DNA of 33,552 bases from an uncultured Helicobacteraceae bacterium. Its GTDB lineage: Bacteria; Campylobacterota; Campylobacteria; Campylobacterales; Sulfurimonadaceae. Below the pieces are notes generated by a model. That model saw only the letters and a program-made list of their open reading frames with translations, did not search any database and was not told the DNA's origin. The position numbers and the translations under genes were made by a program. Where the stretch lies: the NCBI GenBank assembly GCA_947311765.1, contig CAMZLS010000030.1, positions 1 to 33,552 on the forward strand, given 5' to 3'. Of the stretch, positions 1 through 8,207 are shown piece by piece (within the stretch, counting starts at the first letter, position 1; every line of letters starts with the position of its first letter).

Positions 1-1070
1 CTAGCAAAATCATAATCTCTATCATCATGCGCAGGCACAGCCATAACTGCCCCACTTCCATAATCCATAAGCACAAAGTTTGCCACCCATACAGGAATGC
101 TTTTCCCACTCAAAGGATGCACAACAGAGATATTTAGTGCTACTCCTGACTTCTCTTTTTGTCTGTCAATGGCGTTGGCATTTTTCATTGCTTTAATAGC
201 ATTAGCGGTTTCATCATCTAAAAGATTATTTTCAAGCATGTATGAAACTATCTCATGTTCTGGTGCCAAGGCGGAGTATGTCACTCCACAAATCGTATCA
301 GGGCGAGTTGTAAAGACACTAAAAGATTTAAAAGAACTCCTCAGCTTCTCTTGCGATTGTTTATCAAATCTTAAATCAAATTCTAAACCATTTGATTTTC
401 CTATCCAATTCTCTTGCATAGTTAAAACTTGTTTAGGCCACCCTTTTTCAAGCTTATTCAAATCATCTAAAAGCTCGTCAGTATAATCAGAAATTTTCAA
501 ATAATACTGAAACATCTCTTTTTGAACCACATCAGTATCACAACGCCAACAGCGCCCATCAACGACTTGCTCATTTGCCAAAACAGTCATATCGTGCGGG
601 CACCAGTTTAAAAAACCTTGCTTACGATAAAGCAGACCTTTTTCAAACATATCAATGATAAAGCCCTGCTCAAATTTTGTGTAAAGTTCATCAGAAGTAG
701 CAAACTCTCGCTCTTTTGAAAAAGAGAGTCCTAAAGTAGCAAGCTCTTTGCGCATATAATCAATGTTATCGTAGGTCCATTTTTTCGGATGCGCCCCATT
801 TTTGATAGCCGCATTTTCAGCAGGCATGCCAAAACTATCCCAGCCGATTGGATGTAAGACATTATAATTTTGCTGACGGTAATAACGCGCAAAAGCATCG
901 CCAATACTATAATTACGCACATGCCCCATATGCAGACGCCCACTAGGAAACGGGAACATACTTAAAATATATTTTTTCTTTTTGCTATAATCTTCTTGAG
1001 GCTCAAAAGAGCGATTTTCTGCCCAAAATTTTTGCCATTTTTTTTCGATTTTTAAGGGATTGTATTCCAC
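1..1070 (-). CDS. leuS: Leucyl-tRNA synthetase, N-terminal part (runs off left edge)
   Basis: Charges tRNA-Leu with leucine in the cytoplasm. The sequence gives about 356 residues and continues past the window edge. The class-I signature HMGH is at residues 47-50, preceded by the typical FPFPSGRL stretch. The last visible part, [22 protein letters not shown]-like, belongs to the editing (CP1) domain of LeuRS. The start is a GTG at 1068-1070, chosen because GGAGA (1076-1080) lies just upstream and the protein then begins [13 protein letters not shown], as LeuRS proteins do. It is the last visible gene of the yajC-secD-secF-DUF6394 run. A TTACATGTAA palindrome and a small hairpin sit in the 55-base gap upstream. 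Confidence 0.95.
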   Translation of the reverse strand, partial: MEYNPLKIEKKWQKFWAENRSFEPQEDYSKKKKYILSMFPFPSGRLHMGHVRNYSIGDAFARYYRQQNYNVLHPIGWDSFGMPAENAAIKNGAHPKKWTYDNIDYMRKELATLGLSFSKEREFATSDELYTKFEQGFIIDMFEKGLLYRKQGFLNWCPHDMTVLANEQVVDGRCWRCDTDVVQKEMFQYYLKISDYTDELLDDLNKLEKGWPKQVLTMQENWIGKSNGLEFDLRFDKQSQEKLRSSFKSFSVFTTRPDTICGVTYSALAPEHEIVSYMLENNLLDDETANAIKAMKNANAIDRQKEKSGVALNISVVHPLSGKSIPVWVANFVLMDYGSGAVMAVPAHDDRDYDFA

Positions 1071-1082
1071 TAGATTCTCCTG

Positions 1083-1092
1083 TTACATGTAA
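1083..1092. repeat. TTACATGTAA palindrome, copy 1 (intergenic)
   Basis: Perfect 10-bp palindrome in the leader of leuS, 12 bases upstream of its GTG start. One of 17 exact copies in the window, and one of only three outside genes. Confidence 0.9.
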
Positions 1093-1100
1093 GGGAATTG

Positions 1101-1120
1101 TTTAAGCCGAGTGGCTTAAA
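1101..1120. terminator. Small hairpin between DUF6394-like gene and leuS
   Basis: TTTAAGCC-GAGT-GGCTTAAA forms a perfect 8-bp stem with a 4-base loop, 6 bases after the stop of the upstream gene. On the minus strand the T-run precedes rather than follows the stem, so it is not a canonical intrinsic terminator. It could be an mRNA 3'-end or processing hairpin. A near-identical stem (TTAAGCC/GGCTTAA) occurs at 12132-12151. Confidence 0.4.
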
Positions 1121-1125
1121 AAAAA

Positions 1126-1464
1126 TTAATACTCTTCTCGAACCTTAGAGCTTTCAATAAAGACTAAAATAATAGAGAAAATATTTGCGATAAGCGCACC
1201 AATAGCAAGTGCTATTGCCCACTCCATATTGCCAATAATTTCATAATAGATAAAAGCAGGAATAAGGTGAATATCTGCTACAAGTGAACTTGCGAAAAGT
1301 TCTGCTGAGAGTAGATTTCGCACACCTATTTTTAATATTGTTGAGACAAGATTGAGACTAGCTGCAACAAACAAGATCATCGAATTATGCTCGTATAAAA
1401 AGCCCGCTGTTGATGTTAAACTCATTAATGTGAAAAACACATAAATTACTTTTCCCCAATCCAT
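1126..1464 (-). CDS. Small integral membrane protein, DUF6394-like
   Basis: A 112-residue protein made almost entirely of hydrophobic segments: about residues 5-22, 28-45, 55-75 and 82-105, so three or four membrane spans. It ends in a charged ESSKVREEY tail. I associate this length and location, between secF and leuS in Campylobacterota, with the DUF6394 family; that assignment is from memory, and no function is known to me. The start ATG is preceded by AGGAGAG at good spacing. It lies 30 bases after secF on the same strand, so it is probably co-transcribed with yajC-secD-secF. No catalytic motif is visible. Confidence 0.7.
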   Translation of the reverse strand: MDWGKVIYVFFTLMSLTSTAGFLYEHNSMILFVAASLNLVSTILKIGVRNLLSAELFASSLVADIHLIPAFIYYEIIGNMEWAIALAIGALIANIFSIILVFIESSKVREEY

Positions 1465-1494
1465 ATCTCTCTCCTAAATTATTTTATAAAACTG

Positions 1495-2466
1495 CTACAC
1501 AGTTCCTTGTTCATATTGCGCACGCATTTTCTCTTTTTCAGCCTCACGCTTTGCTTTTTCAGCTAAACGAGCACGATACCCTTTGATATCAAAACCAAAG
1601 AGTAAAAGAACTGGTGATGCAACAAAGATAGAACTATATGTTCCCACAATGATACCCACTAATAGTGTAAATGCAAAAGCATTAATAATTTCACCACCAA
1701 AGAAGTAGAGCGTCAATACAACAAAAAATGTTGTTAATGATGTCAAGGTAGTACGCGATAGTGTACGCGTAACTGACTCATTGATAACATCACTAAGAAT
1801 GGCAGATTTAATTTTTACAACACCCTCACGAATACGGTCAAAAACGATAATCGTATCATTAAGCGAATACCCCAATATTGTAAGCAGAGCAGCTAAAACA
1901 TCAAGGTTTACAGGAATTTGAAAAAGTGCCAAAGCCCCAATAGCAATAGAGATATCATGTACTAAAGCGATAATAGATGCTACAGCAAAACGCCATTCAA
2001 ATCGAAAAGCAACATAAATTAAAATACCAATTGTAGCTAAAATAAGTGACATTAAACCCTGCTCACGCAGTTCATTTCCAACTTTTGGACCAACCATATC
2101 AACACGACGAATCTCAAAATTTCCTGTTCCTGCTAAGGCTTTTGTAGTGGCATCACCTACATCATTTGAGATACTCTGAGAGCTTCCAGAGAGACGAATA
2201 ATAATCTCCTCAGGTGAGCCAAACTCAGTAATACTTGCACCCTTAAAAAGAGGATCTCCTTTTAATGTTTCGCGTATCTCTTTTATATTCGCAGGAGAGT
2301 CATATTTTACTTGAACAATTGTTCCACCCGCAAAATCAACACCATAATTGAGACCATCAACAAAAAGAAGTATATAAGAGGTCAAGACCATAACGATAGA
2401 GATAAAAATTGTCTTTTTAGACATCTTCATAAAGTCATATGTTTTTGTATATTTAAAAAATTCCAT
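1495..2466 (-). CDS. secF: Protein translocase subunit SecF
   Basis: Inner-membrane subunit of the SecDF complex, which uses the proton-motive force to help pull preproteins through SecYEG. The 323 residues match normal SecF length. Visible features are an N-terminal span near 18-36, the DFAGG motif at 44-48, a periplasmic region to about 130, and a five-span C-terminal block with ALVHDISIAIG and LGYSLNDTIIVFDRIREG, which are SecF hallmarks. The C-terminus is charged (KAKREAEKEKMRAQ). The start ATG directly abuts the secD TAG with GGGGG just upstream, indicating translational coupling with secD. Confidence 0.97.
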   Translation of the reverse strand: MEFFKYTKTYDFMKMSKKTIFISIVMVLTSYILLFVDGLNYGVDFAGGTIVQVKYDSPANIKEIRETLKGDPLFKGASITEFGSPEEIIIRLSGSSQSISNDVGDATTKALAGTGNFEIRRVDMVGPKVGNELREQGLMSLILATIGILIYVAFRFEWRFAVASIIALVHDISIAIGALALFQIPVNLDVLAALLTILGYSLNDTIIVFDRIREGVVKIKSAILSDVINESVTRTLSRTTLTSLTTFFVVLTLYFFGGEIINAFAFTLLVGIIVGTYSSIFVASPVLLLFGFDIKGYRARLAEKAKREAEKEKMRAQYEQGTV

Positions 2467-4038
2467 CTACGCCCCCTTCTTTACGCCAAACCAAAAATTA
2501 AGGTCTTTGGATTTTTGGATTTTAGACTCTAGCATCTCATAGATACCGTGTGTTCCTAAAATAGCAGTAAGCATAGAAGCTAAAATACCTATACTTATAG
2601 TAATAGCAAAACCTTTTACAGCTCCACTTCCGTAAGCATATAAAACAATCGCTGCAATAAGTGTTGTAATATTTGCATCTACGATAGCACTCATTGCATT
2701 ATCATAGCCCTCTTCGATAGCTTTATGTATGGACATTCCCTGATAGAGAAATTCTCGAATACGCTCAGAGATAATAACATTGGCATCAACGGCCATCCCG
2801 ACCGTCAAAACAATTCCTGCCATACCTGGTAAGGTTAAAGTCGCTCCAAAGAGCGCCATCACCGCTAGGATAATAAAGAGGTTTGCAACAAGAGCAATAT
2901 TTGCAATCACACCAGCCGCACGGTAATACACAATCATAAAGAGTATAACCATAACAAAACCGCCCACCAAGGCAACTAAACTCGCCTTGATACTATCTGC
3001 TCCTAAACTAGGACCAACAGAGCGTTTTTCCATTAAAAATATTGGCGCAAGGAGTGCTCCTGAACGCAAGGCAATAGCTAAGTCATTCGCACTAGAGACA
3101 GTGTATTGCCCACTAATTTGCCCTGAACCACCACCAATACGCTCATTGATAACAGGATCAGACATCACCTTACCATCAAGAACAACTGCAAGGCGTTTAC
3201 CTACATTTTTACCTGTAAAGTCACCAAAGATTTGTGCACCTTCAGAATCTAATGAAAAGTTGATAAGTGGCTTATTATTTTGATTAAAACCGACGGATGC
3301 ATCTGTAAGCATCCCACCATCTAAGATAGGGATTTCACGAACCAAGTATTTTACACCAGGACGCTCAGCATCTTCAAGAATAACATCACCATACTCAGCA
3401 GCTTCGGCATCACTCATTTGATACACACGCATTGCGCGCTCTTCATCAACAGCCATCAGTTCAAGCTTTGCCGCACGCGAGATAAGCTCACGAGCACGCT
3501 TTTCATCTTCAGCAGTTTTGATACCAGGAAGCTCTACTAGGATTTTTTCTTCACCTTGACGAGCAACGGTCGGTTCTGCAAGTCCAAACTGATCAAGACG
3601 ATTTCGAATTGTCTCAATCGCTTGCTCGATAGCTTGTGCTTGAATTTTTAAAACGGCTTTATCCGAAAAACTTAGATGATAAAGCTCTCCCTCTCTGTTT
3701 ACAGTTAAATCATCAATCCCTTTAAGCATTGCATCGATTGCGGGAGCATCATCACTATCAAGTACAACAAAACTCACTTCATCCTCAGTAGCACTAAGCT
3801 CATCAAGCAAAATGTCCTCACGATTTGAGAAGTGTTTCACACTTGATGCAACTGATTTCAGACGAGAAACGATTGCCTCTTCAGTCTTAACACCAAGAAG
3901 CATGTGAAGTCCACCTTGAAGATCAAGCCCTAAAGTAATCTTTGCACCTTTTTCAAGCTGAAGCAGTGAAGGAGCAGAGAAGAAAAGCCCAAAGGCTATC
4001 GCAAGAGCGAAAATTACAATACGATAATTAAGCTTCAT
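2467..4038 (-). CDS. secD: Protein translocase subunit SecD
   Basis: Partner of SecF. An N-terminal span (residues 7-23) is followed by the LGLDLQGGLHMLLGV motif (37-51), a large periplasmic domain, and a six-span C-terminal block with the GMAVDANVIISERIRE motif. Length is about 523 residues, as expected. The reading frame is open to a TTG at 4056. I chose the ATG at 4036-4038 because it gives the usual MKLNYR start and overlaps the yajC stop (ATGAAGCTTAA). An ATG two codons upstream (4042-4044) is also possible. It is coupled to yajC upstream and secF downstream. Confidence 0.96.
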   Translation of the reverse strand: MKLNYRIVIFALAIAFGLFFSAPSLLQLEKGAKITLGLDLQGGLHMLLGVKTEEAIVSRLKSVASSVKHFSNREDILLDELSATEDEVSFVVLDSDDAPAIDAMLKGIDDLTVNREGELYHLSFSDKAVLKIQAQAIEQAIETIRNRLDQFGLAEPTVARQGEEKILVELPGIKTAEDEKRARELISRAAKLELMAVDEERAMRVYQMSDAEAAEYGDVILEDAERPGVKYLVREIPILDGGMLTDASVGFNQNNKPLINFSLDSEGAQIFGDFTGKNVGKRLAVVLDGKVMSDPVINERIGGGSGQISGQYTVSSANDLAIALRSGALLAPIFLMEKRSVGPSLGADSIKASLVALVGGFVMVILFMIVYYRAAGVIANIALVANLFIILAVMALFGATLTLPGMAGIVLTVGMAVDANVIISERIREFLYQGMSIHKAIEEGYDNAMSAIVDANITTLIAAIVLYAYGSGAVKGFAITISIGILASMLTAILGTHGIYEMLESKIQKSKDLNFWFGVKKGA

Positions 4039-4294
4039 CCCCATACTTTCGTGCAACAGATTGCTTATCTAATTTCACAACAACATCGTTGTTGAGTTTA
4101 ACAGAAAAAAAGTCATTTTCAACTTTTTTCACTTCAACAATCAAGCCACCAGTAGTAACAATCTTGTCGCCTTTTTCTAAGGCTTCAATCATCTCTTTAT
4201 GCTTTTTAGCCTGTTGGTTTTGTGGGCGAATAATAATAAAATACATAATCGCAATTAAAAATACAAATGGTAATAGCTGTGCTAATATCTCCAT
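4028..4294 (-). CDS. yajC: Preprotein translocase subunit YajC
   Basis: Small single-span membrane protein that associates with SecDF. The 88 residues show one hydrophobic segment (about 7-22) followed by the family motif IIRPQNQQAKKHKEMIEALEKGDKIV, then a short beta-rich cytoplasmic domain with TTGGLIVEV. It is the first gene of the yajC-secD-secF cluster and overlaps secD by 11 bases. AAAGGA lies about 10 bases before the ATG, and a TATAAT box is present at 4325-4330 on the same strand. Confidence 0.95.
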   Translation of the reverse strand: MEILAQLLPFVFLIAIMYFIIIRPQNQQAKKHKEMIEALEKGDKIVTTGGLIVEVKKVENDFFSVKLNNDVVVKLDKQSVARKYGDEA

Positions 4295-4324
4295 AATCTC
4301 ATAGTCCTTTTAAAAAATTTGTGC

Positions 4325-4330
4325 ATTATA
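4325..4330 (-). promoter_or_regulatory. Probable -10 box for yajC-secD-secF
   Basis: Read on the minus strand this is TATAAT, inside AGTATAATGC, about 30 bases before the yajC start and downstream of the neighbouring ABC gene's stop. There is no clear -35, which is usual for sigma-70 promoters of Campylobacterota. Confidence 0.55.
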
Positions 4331-4365
4331 CTATTTTAAGGCTAAGAAACTGTTTTATAAAGCAT

Positions 4366-5055
4366 TTAAAATTTTGAAAGATTTTCAGTCACTGAAACTA
4401 TTTTTGCATCTTTCATCTCAATAATCGTATCAGCAATAGCAGAAACATTCATATCATGTGTTGCTATAAGAATACATTTTGCACTCTGTTTGAGATATTT
4501 TTGCAACTTAGCTAAGATAAGTTGAGCCGTTTTTGAATCTACATTTCCTGTTGGTTCATCTGCTAAGATAACTTTAGGATTGTTTACCAAGGCTCTTGCT
4601 ATCGCTCCACGCTGTCGTTCACCACCAGAAACTTCTGAAGCAAAGGAGTCTAAACGAAACTCTAAACCCATCTCTTTTAAAAGGGAGCTTGCTCTCTCTT
4701 TTCTCTGTATATTTGAGATACTTTTATCTGATAAAAGAGCTGATTGTACATTTTCACTCAGCGTTAGAACTGGAATAAGATGATGAAACTGAAATACATA
4801 TCCAATAAAATCACGTCTAAATAAATCTAAGTTTCCAACTTCATCTAAAGCTTTTCCATAATAAAGAACGCTTCCTTTCGTAGGGACATCCAAGCCTCCT
4901 ATAAGATTTAAAAGCGTACTTTTCCCGCATCCAGAAGCTCCTGTAAGAGCATATATTTTCCCCTCTTGTAATGTTAAATTTATATCTTTTAAGGCACTAA
5001 TGAGACCATTATCATACTCTTTGTAGAGATTTTTCACTTCTATAATATTACTCAT
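4366..5055 (-). CDS. ABC transporter ATP-binding protein, LolD/MacB type
   Basis: Cytoplasmic ATPase of a type VII (MacB/LolCDE-like) ABC system. With the start at MSNIIEVKNL it has 229 residues: Walker A GASGCGKST (39-47), Q-loop Gln89, signature VSGGERQ (142-148), Walker B VILADE (162-167) and switch His200. This short single-domain form is typical of LolD and of separate MacB-type ATPases. The start was chosen because the ATG lies in ATGAGTAA, overlapping the permease stop by 8 bases, a coupling arrangement; the open frame extends six codons further. It is the third gene after the lipoprotein and permease. Whether it moves lipoproteins, a peptide or a small molecule cannot be told from the sequence. 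Confidence 0.9.
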   Translation of the reverse strand: MSNIIEVKNLYKEYDNGLISALKDINLTLQEGKIYALTGASGCGKSTLLNLIGGLDVPTKGSVLYYGKALDEVGNLDLFRRDFIGYVFQFHHLIPVLTLSENVQSALLSDKSISNIQRKERASSLLKEMGLEFRLDSFASEVSGGERQRGAIARALVNNPKVILADEPTGNVDSKTAQLILAKLQKYLKQSAKCILIATHDMNVSAIADTIIEMKDAKIVSVTENLSKF

Positions 5056-6175
5056 GACGCAATGCTTTAGCAATCTGAATTTTTCTTATGTAAAGTATTG
5101 GGAATATAATACTAAAAATAGCCGTAACTAAAGAGATTAACATTACATTTATAAAAATATTCATATCTAAAGATGAGGGGAAATACATAGACATTTCAGG
5201 AAAATTATTTTGAAGCATCTGCATAATTGGGTAAGATAAAAAATAACCAATAAAACCTCCCGAGTACGCCAACAAAAGAGCCTCAGTTAAAAACACACCC
5301 ATAATCATCATTTTAGACCAACCTATTGCGCTTAATATCCCTATCTCTTTTACTCGCTCACTCAGTGCCATAATAAAAATATTTAACAACACTGCAACTG
5401 CAATTATGAGTGTTACAACAGAGACAATTTTTGAAAAATAAAAGACACTTTTAATAGGCCCTAAATGATTAGGTAACTGCATACTCTCTACAGCGCGAAG
5501 GTCTGAAAAATTTTTATTGATTTGCTCTAATACCTCTTGTGTCTTTGTGCTGTCTTTTAGTTTAAGAAGAAGAAGGCTAATTTTCTCTTTTTTATCCATA
5601 AGATATTGAGCACTTTGCAAATCTGTAATAATTCCTGTGTTTAAAAAATTGAGCCAACTAGAAAAAATTCCAACTATTTTATAGGATTTCCCTTTTGAAA
5701 GTTTTAAAGTGTCATTTACATGTAAGTTAAATATTTTGGACATCTTTTCCCCTATTACCACCTCATTTTTAGCTTTTGTAATCTTACGCCCTTTTATAAT
5801 ATTAAATCCTAAACGAATAGAAAAGGTATTAAAATTTGATACTCCAAGTAAAAATGCAGGTGAATCTCCCCTAATCCTTGTACGATTAATAAGAAGTGCA
5901 TCATAAGTATCAACTAGATCAATTTTAATCAGTGCGTCTGTAATATTTTTATCAATAATGGAAGTTATAGGCGAAGAAGCATACTTAGCCTGAACGGCTA
6001 TATCTATACTTTGATCTCCAAGAAGAGTTGAAATTTGCTTAGTAAAAGAGTGGCTTATAGTTGCAAGAGAACTGTAAAGTAAAATAATCAAACTGACTGA
6101 AAAAAGTGCAAAAAAAGACCGTAAGCGAGTACGAAAAATATTTCGTACCGCGTACATTACAATAATCCTAAACAT
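5048..6175 (-). CDS. ABC transporter permease, FtsX/MacB/LolE type
   Basis: A 375-residue membrane protein with the MacB topology: one N-terminal span (about 22-42), a 190-residue extracytoplasmic domain, and three C-terminal spans (about 240-265, 285-310 and 340-365). RNIFRTRLRSFF and ALSERVKEIGILSAIGWSK are characteristic of FtsX-domain permeases. It follows the lipoprotein gene by 14 bases and overlaps the ATPase gene. An internal ATG at residue 7 (6155-6157) has AGGA at better spacing and may be the true start. A TTACATGTAA palindrome lies inside, encoding Leu-His-Val of NLHVND. Confidence 0.88.
   Translation of the reverse strand: MFRIIVMYAVRNIFRTRLRSFFALFSVSLIILLYSSLATISHSFTKQISTLLGDQSIDIAVQAKYASSPITSIIDKNITDALIKIDLVDTYDALLINRTRIRGDSPAFLLGVSNFNTFSIRLGFNIIKGRKITKAKNEVVIGEKMSKIFNLHVNDTLKLSKGKSYKIVGIFSSWLNFLNTGIITDLQSAQYLMDKKEKISLLLLKLKDSTKTQEVLEQINKNFSDLRAVESMQLPNHLGPIKSVFYFSKIVSVVTLIIAVAVLLNIFIMALSERVKEIGILSAIGWSKMMIMGVFLTEALLLAYSGGFIGYFLSYPIMQMLQNNFPEMSMYFPSSLDMNIFINVMLISLVTAIFSIIFPILYIRKIQIAKALRHE
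5716..5725. repeat. TTACATGTAA palindrome, copy 2 (in permease gene)
   Basis: Exact copy inside the FtsX-type permease gene. In the gene's frame it reads Leu-His-Val (context NLHVND). Confidence 0.9.
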
Positions 6176-6190
6176 TTAGTTACTTACTAG

Positions 6191-7135
6191 CTATAATGTT
6201 GTAGATACCGTTGAACAATCCATTGTGCCTAACCTACTGCCACCTGATGTAACATTGAAAACACCTTCTGTAGTACCACTTGTGATGAGAGCTTTATTCC
6301 CTCCTGCGCCTGAAATAGTAATGGTACCATTTTTACTATTTAAATCGCCACTACTACTAGAGATAGTAACAACTCCCAAATCTGGATCAGCATAAGAAGC
6401 CGTGAATGTTGTTGATGAACCATTCATATTTACGCTTACATTTCTGAAACTGTAGCTTTCATGAGAAGCATTATCTTTTATACTAACAGAACCGATACTT
6501 AAAGTTTTTGTACCCTTACTAGATGTGGCATCTGTTAAGCCATCACTTGAGTAAAATTTACCATTAGCAACATTCAAGACAACATCAACATTTTTCCCTG
6601 TATTAGGATTTTGAGAAACCACATGCAGTGGAGTTGGTGTTGAAAAATTTATTGTCATGGCTGAACCACTACTACTTGTTGATAAATCTAGTTTACCATC
6701 TATTGTACTTCTTGTTCCATTATCTGTTGTACTACAATAATTATTAAAAATATAAGAACCACTTTTTTCATCAGCACTACTATTAAGTGTCATAGTACCA
6801 CCACAAGCACCCTGAACAACTTTACTTTCTCGTAGTGCTACGCGTAAATTACTACTATAAATACCTCTATCTTTTAAGGCAGTTGATAATTCCATAACAA
6901 CTGTTTTTATAGGAAAGTAACTATCTACAGATCTTAGTTGCGCTGCGTTTTGAGATTGTGTGTATGTGCATCCTACCTCATCTGAAACACTCTTAACAAA
7001 TTTATTGACATTTGTTGGACTGAGTTGTGCTGTTGGAGTACCATCGCTACTGCCACCTCCTCCCCCACAACCTACTAACAAACCTATTGACAAACTCGTT
7101 GCCACCAAACTAATTATAAAGTTTGAACTTTTCAT
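6191..7135 (-). CDS. Putative secreted lipoprotein, unrecognised family
   Basis: A 314-residue protein beginning MKSSNFIISL with a hydrophobic signal and lipobox LLVGC, giving lipidated Cys23, followed by a Gly5-Ser-Ser linker. The mature part is rich in Ser, Thr, Gly and Asn, looks beta-rich, and has four further cysteines (in GCTYTQ, GACGG, NNYCST and MDCSTV). I recognise no domain. The start was chosen for AAAGGAGTC at proper spacing upstream of 7135; the frame is open 14 codons further. It is the first gene of the lipoprotein-permease-ATPase operon, so it may be a periplasmic partner or a substrate of that ABC system. That link rests only on position. Confidence 0.75.
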   Translation of the reverse strand: MKSSNFIISLVATSLSIGLLVGCGGGGGSSDGTPTAQLSPTNVNKFVKSVSDEVGCTYTQSQNAAQLRSVDSYFPIKTVVMELSTALKDRGIYSSNLRVALRESKVVQGACGGTMTLNSSADEKSGSYIFNNYCSTTDNGTRSTIDGKLDLSTSSSGSAMTINFSTPTPLHVVSQNPNTGKNVDVVLNVANGKFYSSDGLTDATSSKGTKTLSIGSVSIKDNASHESYSFRNVSVNMNGSSTTFTASYADPDLGVVTISSSSGDLNSKNGTITISGAGGNKALITSGTTEGVFNVTSGGSRLGTMDCSTVSTTL

Positions 7136-7165
7136 AATAGACTCCTTTTCTTGTCTTCTACTAAT

Positions 7166-7171
7166 ACTATA
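7166..7171 (-). promoter_or_regulatory. Possible -10 box for the lipoprotein-ABC operon
   Basis: TATAGT on the minus strand, about 31 bases upstream of the lipoprotein start, in a very AT-rich stretch. No -35 is recognisable. Confidence 0.35.
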
Positions 7172-7248
7172 CATCAAATATAATTAAAAAAAATAATAAT
7201 CTTTATTAAAAAGGTATATTTTTATATATTAATGGGTAAAATCACAAT

Positions 7249-7254
7249 TATAAT
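7249..7254 (+). promoter_or_regulatory. Possible -10 box for the YiiX-like gene
   Basis: TATAAT ending 12 bases before the ATG at 7267. This would give a leader of only about 6 bases. The weak AAGAG at 7256-7260 may or may not be transcribed. Confidence 0.35.
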
Positions 7255-7266
7255 TAAGAGCAATCA

Positions 7267-7508
7267 ATGAGAAAAAAATATTTTTATTTACTTTTACAAC
7301 TATTTTAGCATCTCTACTATATATCTATTATTTTAGTAAAATTGACACTAAAAATAGTTCAAATTTTCATTTTATTGAAAAATTAAAAGATGAAACTTAC
7401 TATTTTCCAGCAAAAAAATTCACTTACTCAAAGAGAATTTATCAGCCTCTTAAACAATTTGACCTTATTTTTGCAGGACATGATATTAACTCTAAAAAGT
7501 TATCTTTA
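7267..7508 (+). other. Out-of-frame 5' part of the YiiX-like gene with slippery A7 tract
   Basis: No gene is open here in one frame, but the region clearly codes. An ATG at 7267 reads MRKK and then meets a stop at 7306-7308. The -1 frame entered at the A7 run (7272-7278) has no stop down to the downstream ORF. It reads IFLFTFTTILASLLYIYYF, a membrane anchor or signal, then a stretch ending FDLIFAGHDINSKKLSLVHHMS, which joins the 7509 ORF without a break. A AAA AAA at 7272-7278, in the ATG frame, is a classic -1 slippery heptamer. The alternatives are a one-base deletion in the tract or a sequencing error. Confidence 0.65.
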
Positions 7509-8207
7509 GTGCATCATATGTCAGCTATTATTCCTGGAAAATACACACATGTACTTGCGTATATTGGTAAGGACGACGGTGGTTATGCCTACGCGATAGA
7601 GATAAACATTGATAAAAATCAAACATTTTCACTAAACCATAAAGGTCTCAATATTGGTGGGAAACTCCATCTTTTTTGTTTAGGAGCTGATTTCAGCACC
7701 ACTTCATGTCCAAATGACACTTATGCTTACGGTATAAAAGCATACGACTATATGTGGGCGAAGAGATTAAATCCAAAATTAAAGAAGCAACTACTAGAAC
7801 ATAAAGGTGAGCTTATTGCAACAATTAAAAAAGACTTAACAAATAGATACCCCTTTAAATTACCTTTTAATTTTAATGCAGAAACATCTCTGAGTAAAAC
7901 ATTGCCTTTTATTGTTGATACTCATCAAAATGGTTCAGATTGCGTCTCATACTTTGTTTCACTATTTGAAAAGGTAGCAAAAATACATTTTGATGATATT
8001 ACGATGAGCTCTTCGGAACTCATCTCTTATTATCTTTATGACCCAATCGGGAAAGAAGCCATCCTTCCTAAAAAATACAATCCAATCACAGATAAAGATA
8101 CTTATATTAAAGACCTGATTGAAAATTTAGGATACACATTTATTGATGAGACAGGCAAAGGGGCATTGCTACACCTGATTTACTTTTTAATAGTTCAAGT
8201 CTGCTAG
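7509..8207 (+). CDS. YiiX/YebB-like permuted papain-fold protein, frame disrupted at both ends
   Basis: The open frame gives 232 residues from a GTG, but the real gene probably spans 7267-8221 (about 318 residues). Visible hallmarks of permuted NlpC/P60 (YiiX-like) cysteine hydrolases are IPGKYTHVLAYIG with the putative catalytic His, and later NGSDCVSYFVSLFEKV with the putative catalytic Cys. The C-terminal end in this frame (LLHLIYFLIVQVC) looks wrong. From the G4 run at 8160-8163, the -1 frame instead reads GIATPDLLFNSSSLLEISN and stops at 8221, resembling the TPDDL...SPL end of YiiX proteins. N-terminally a membrane anchor lies in another frame. Substrate unknown; relatives are thought to act on cell-wall or amide bonds. 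It may be a decayed gene, phase-variable, or affected by homopolymer errors. Confidence 0.65.
   Translation: MHHMSAIIPGKYTHVLAYIGKDDGGYAYAIEINIDKNQTFSLNHKGLNIGGKLHLFCLGADFSTTSCPNDTYAYGIKAYDYMWAKRLNPKLKKQLLEHKGELIATIKKDLTNRYPFKLPFNFNAETSLSKTLPFIVDTHQNGSDCVSYFVSLFEKVAKIHFDDITMSSSELISYYLYDPIGKEAILPKKYNPITDKDTYIKDLIENLGYTFIDETGKGALLHLIYFLIVQVC

Noticed and set aside
97-486. 129-codon open frame on the plus strand
   Set aside because: It is antisense to leuS, whose minus-strand translation gives unmistakable LeuRS motifs. Low-complexity Ser/Phe/Leu composition marks it as a shadow.
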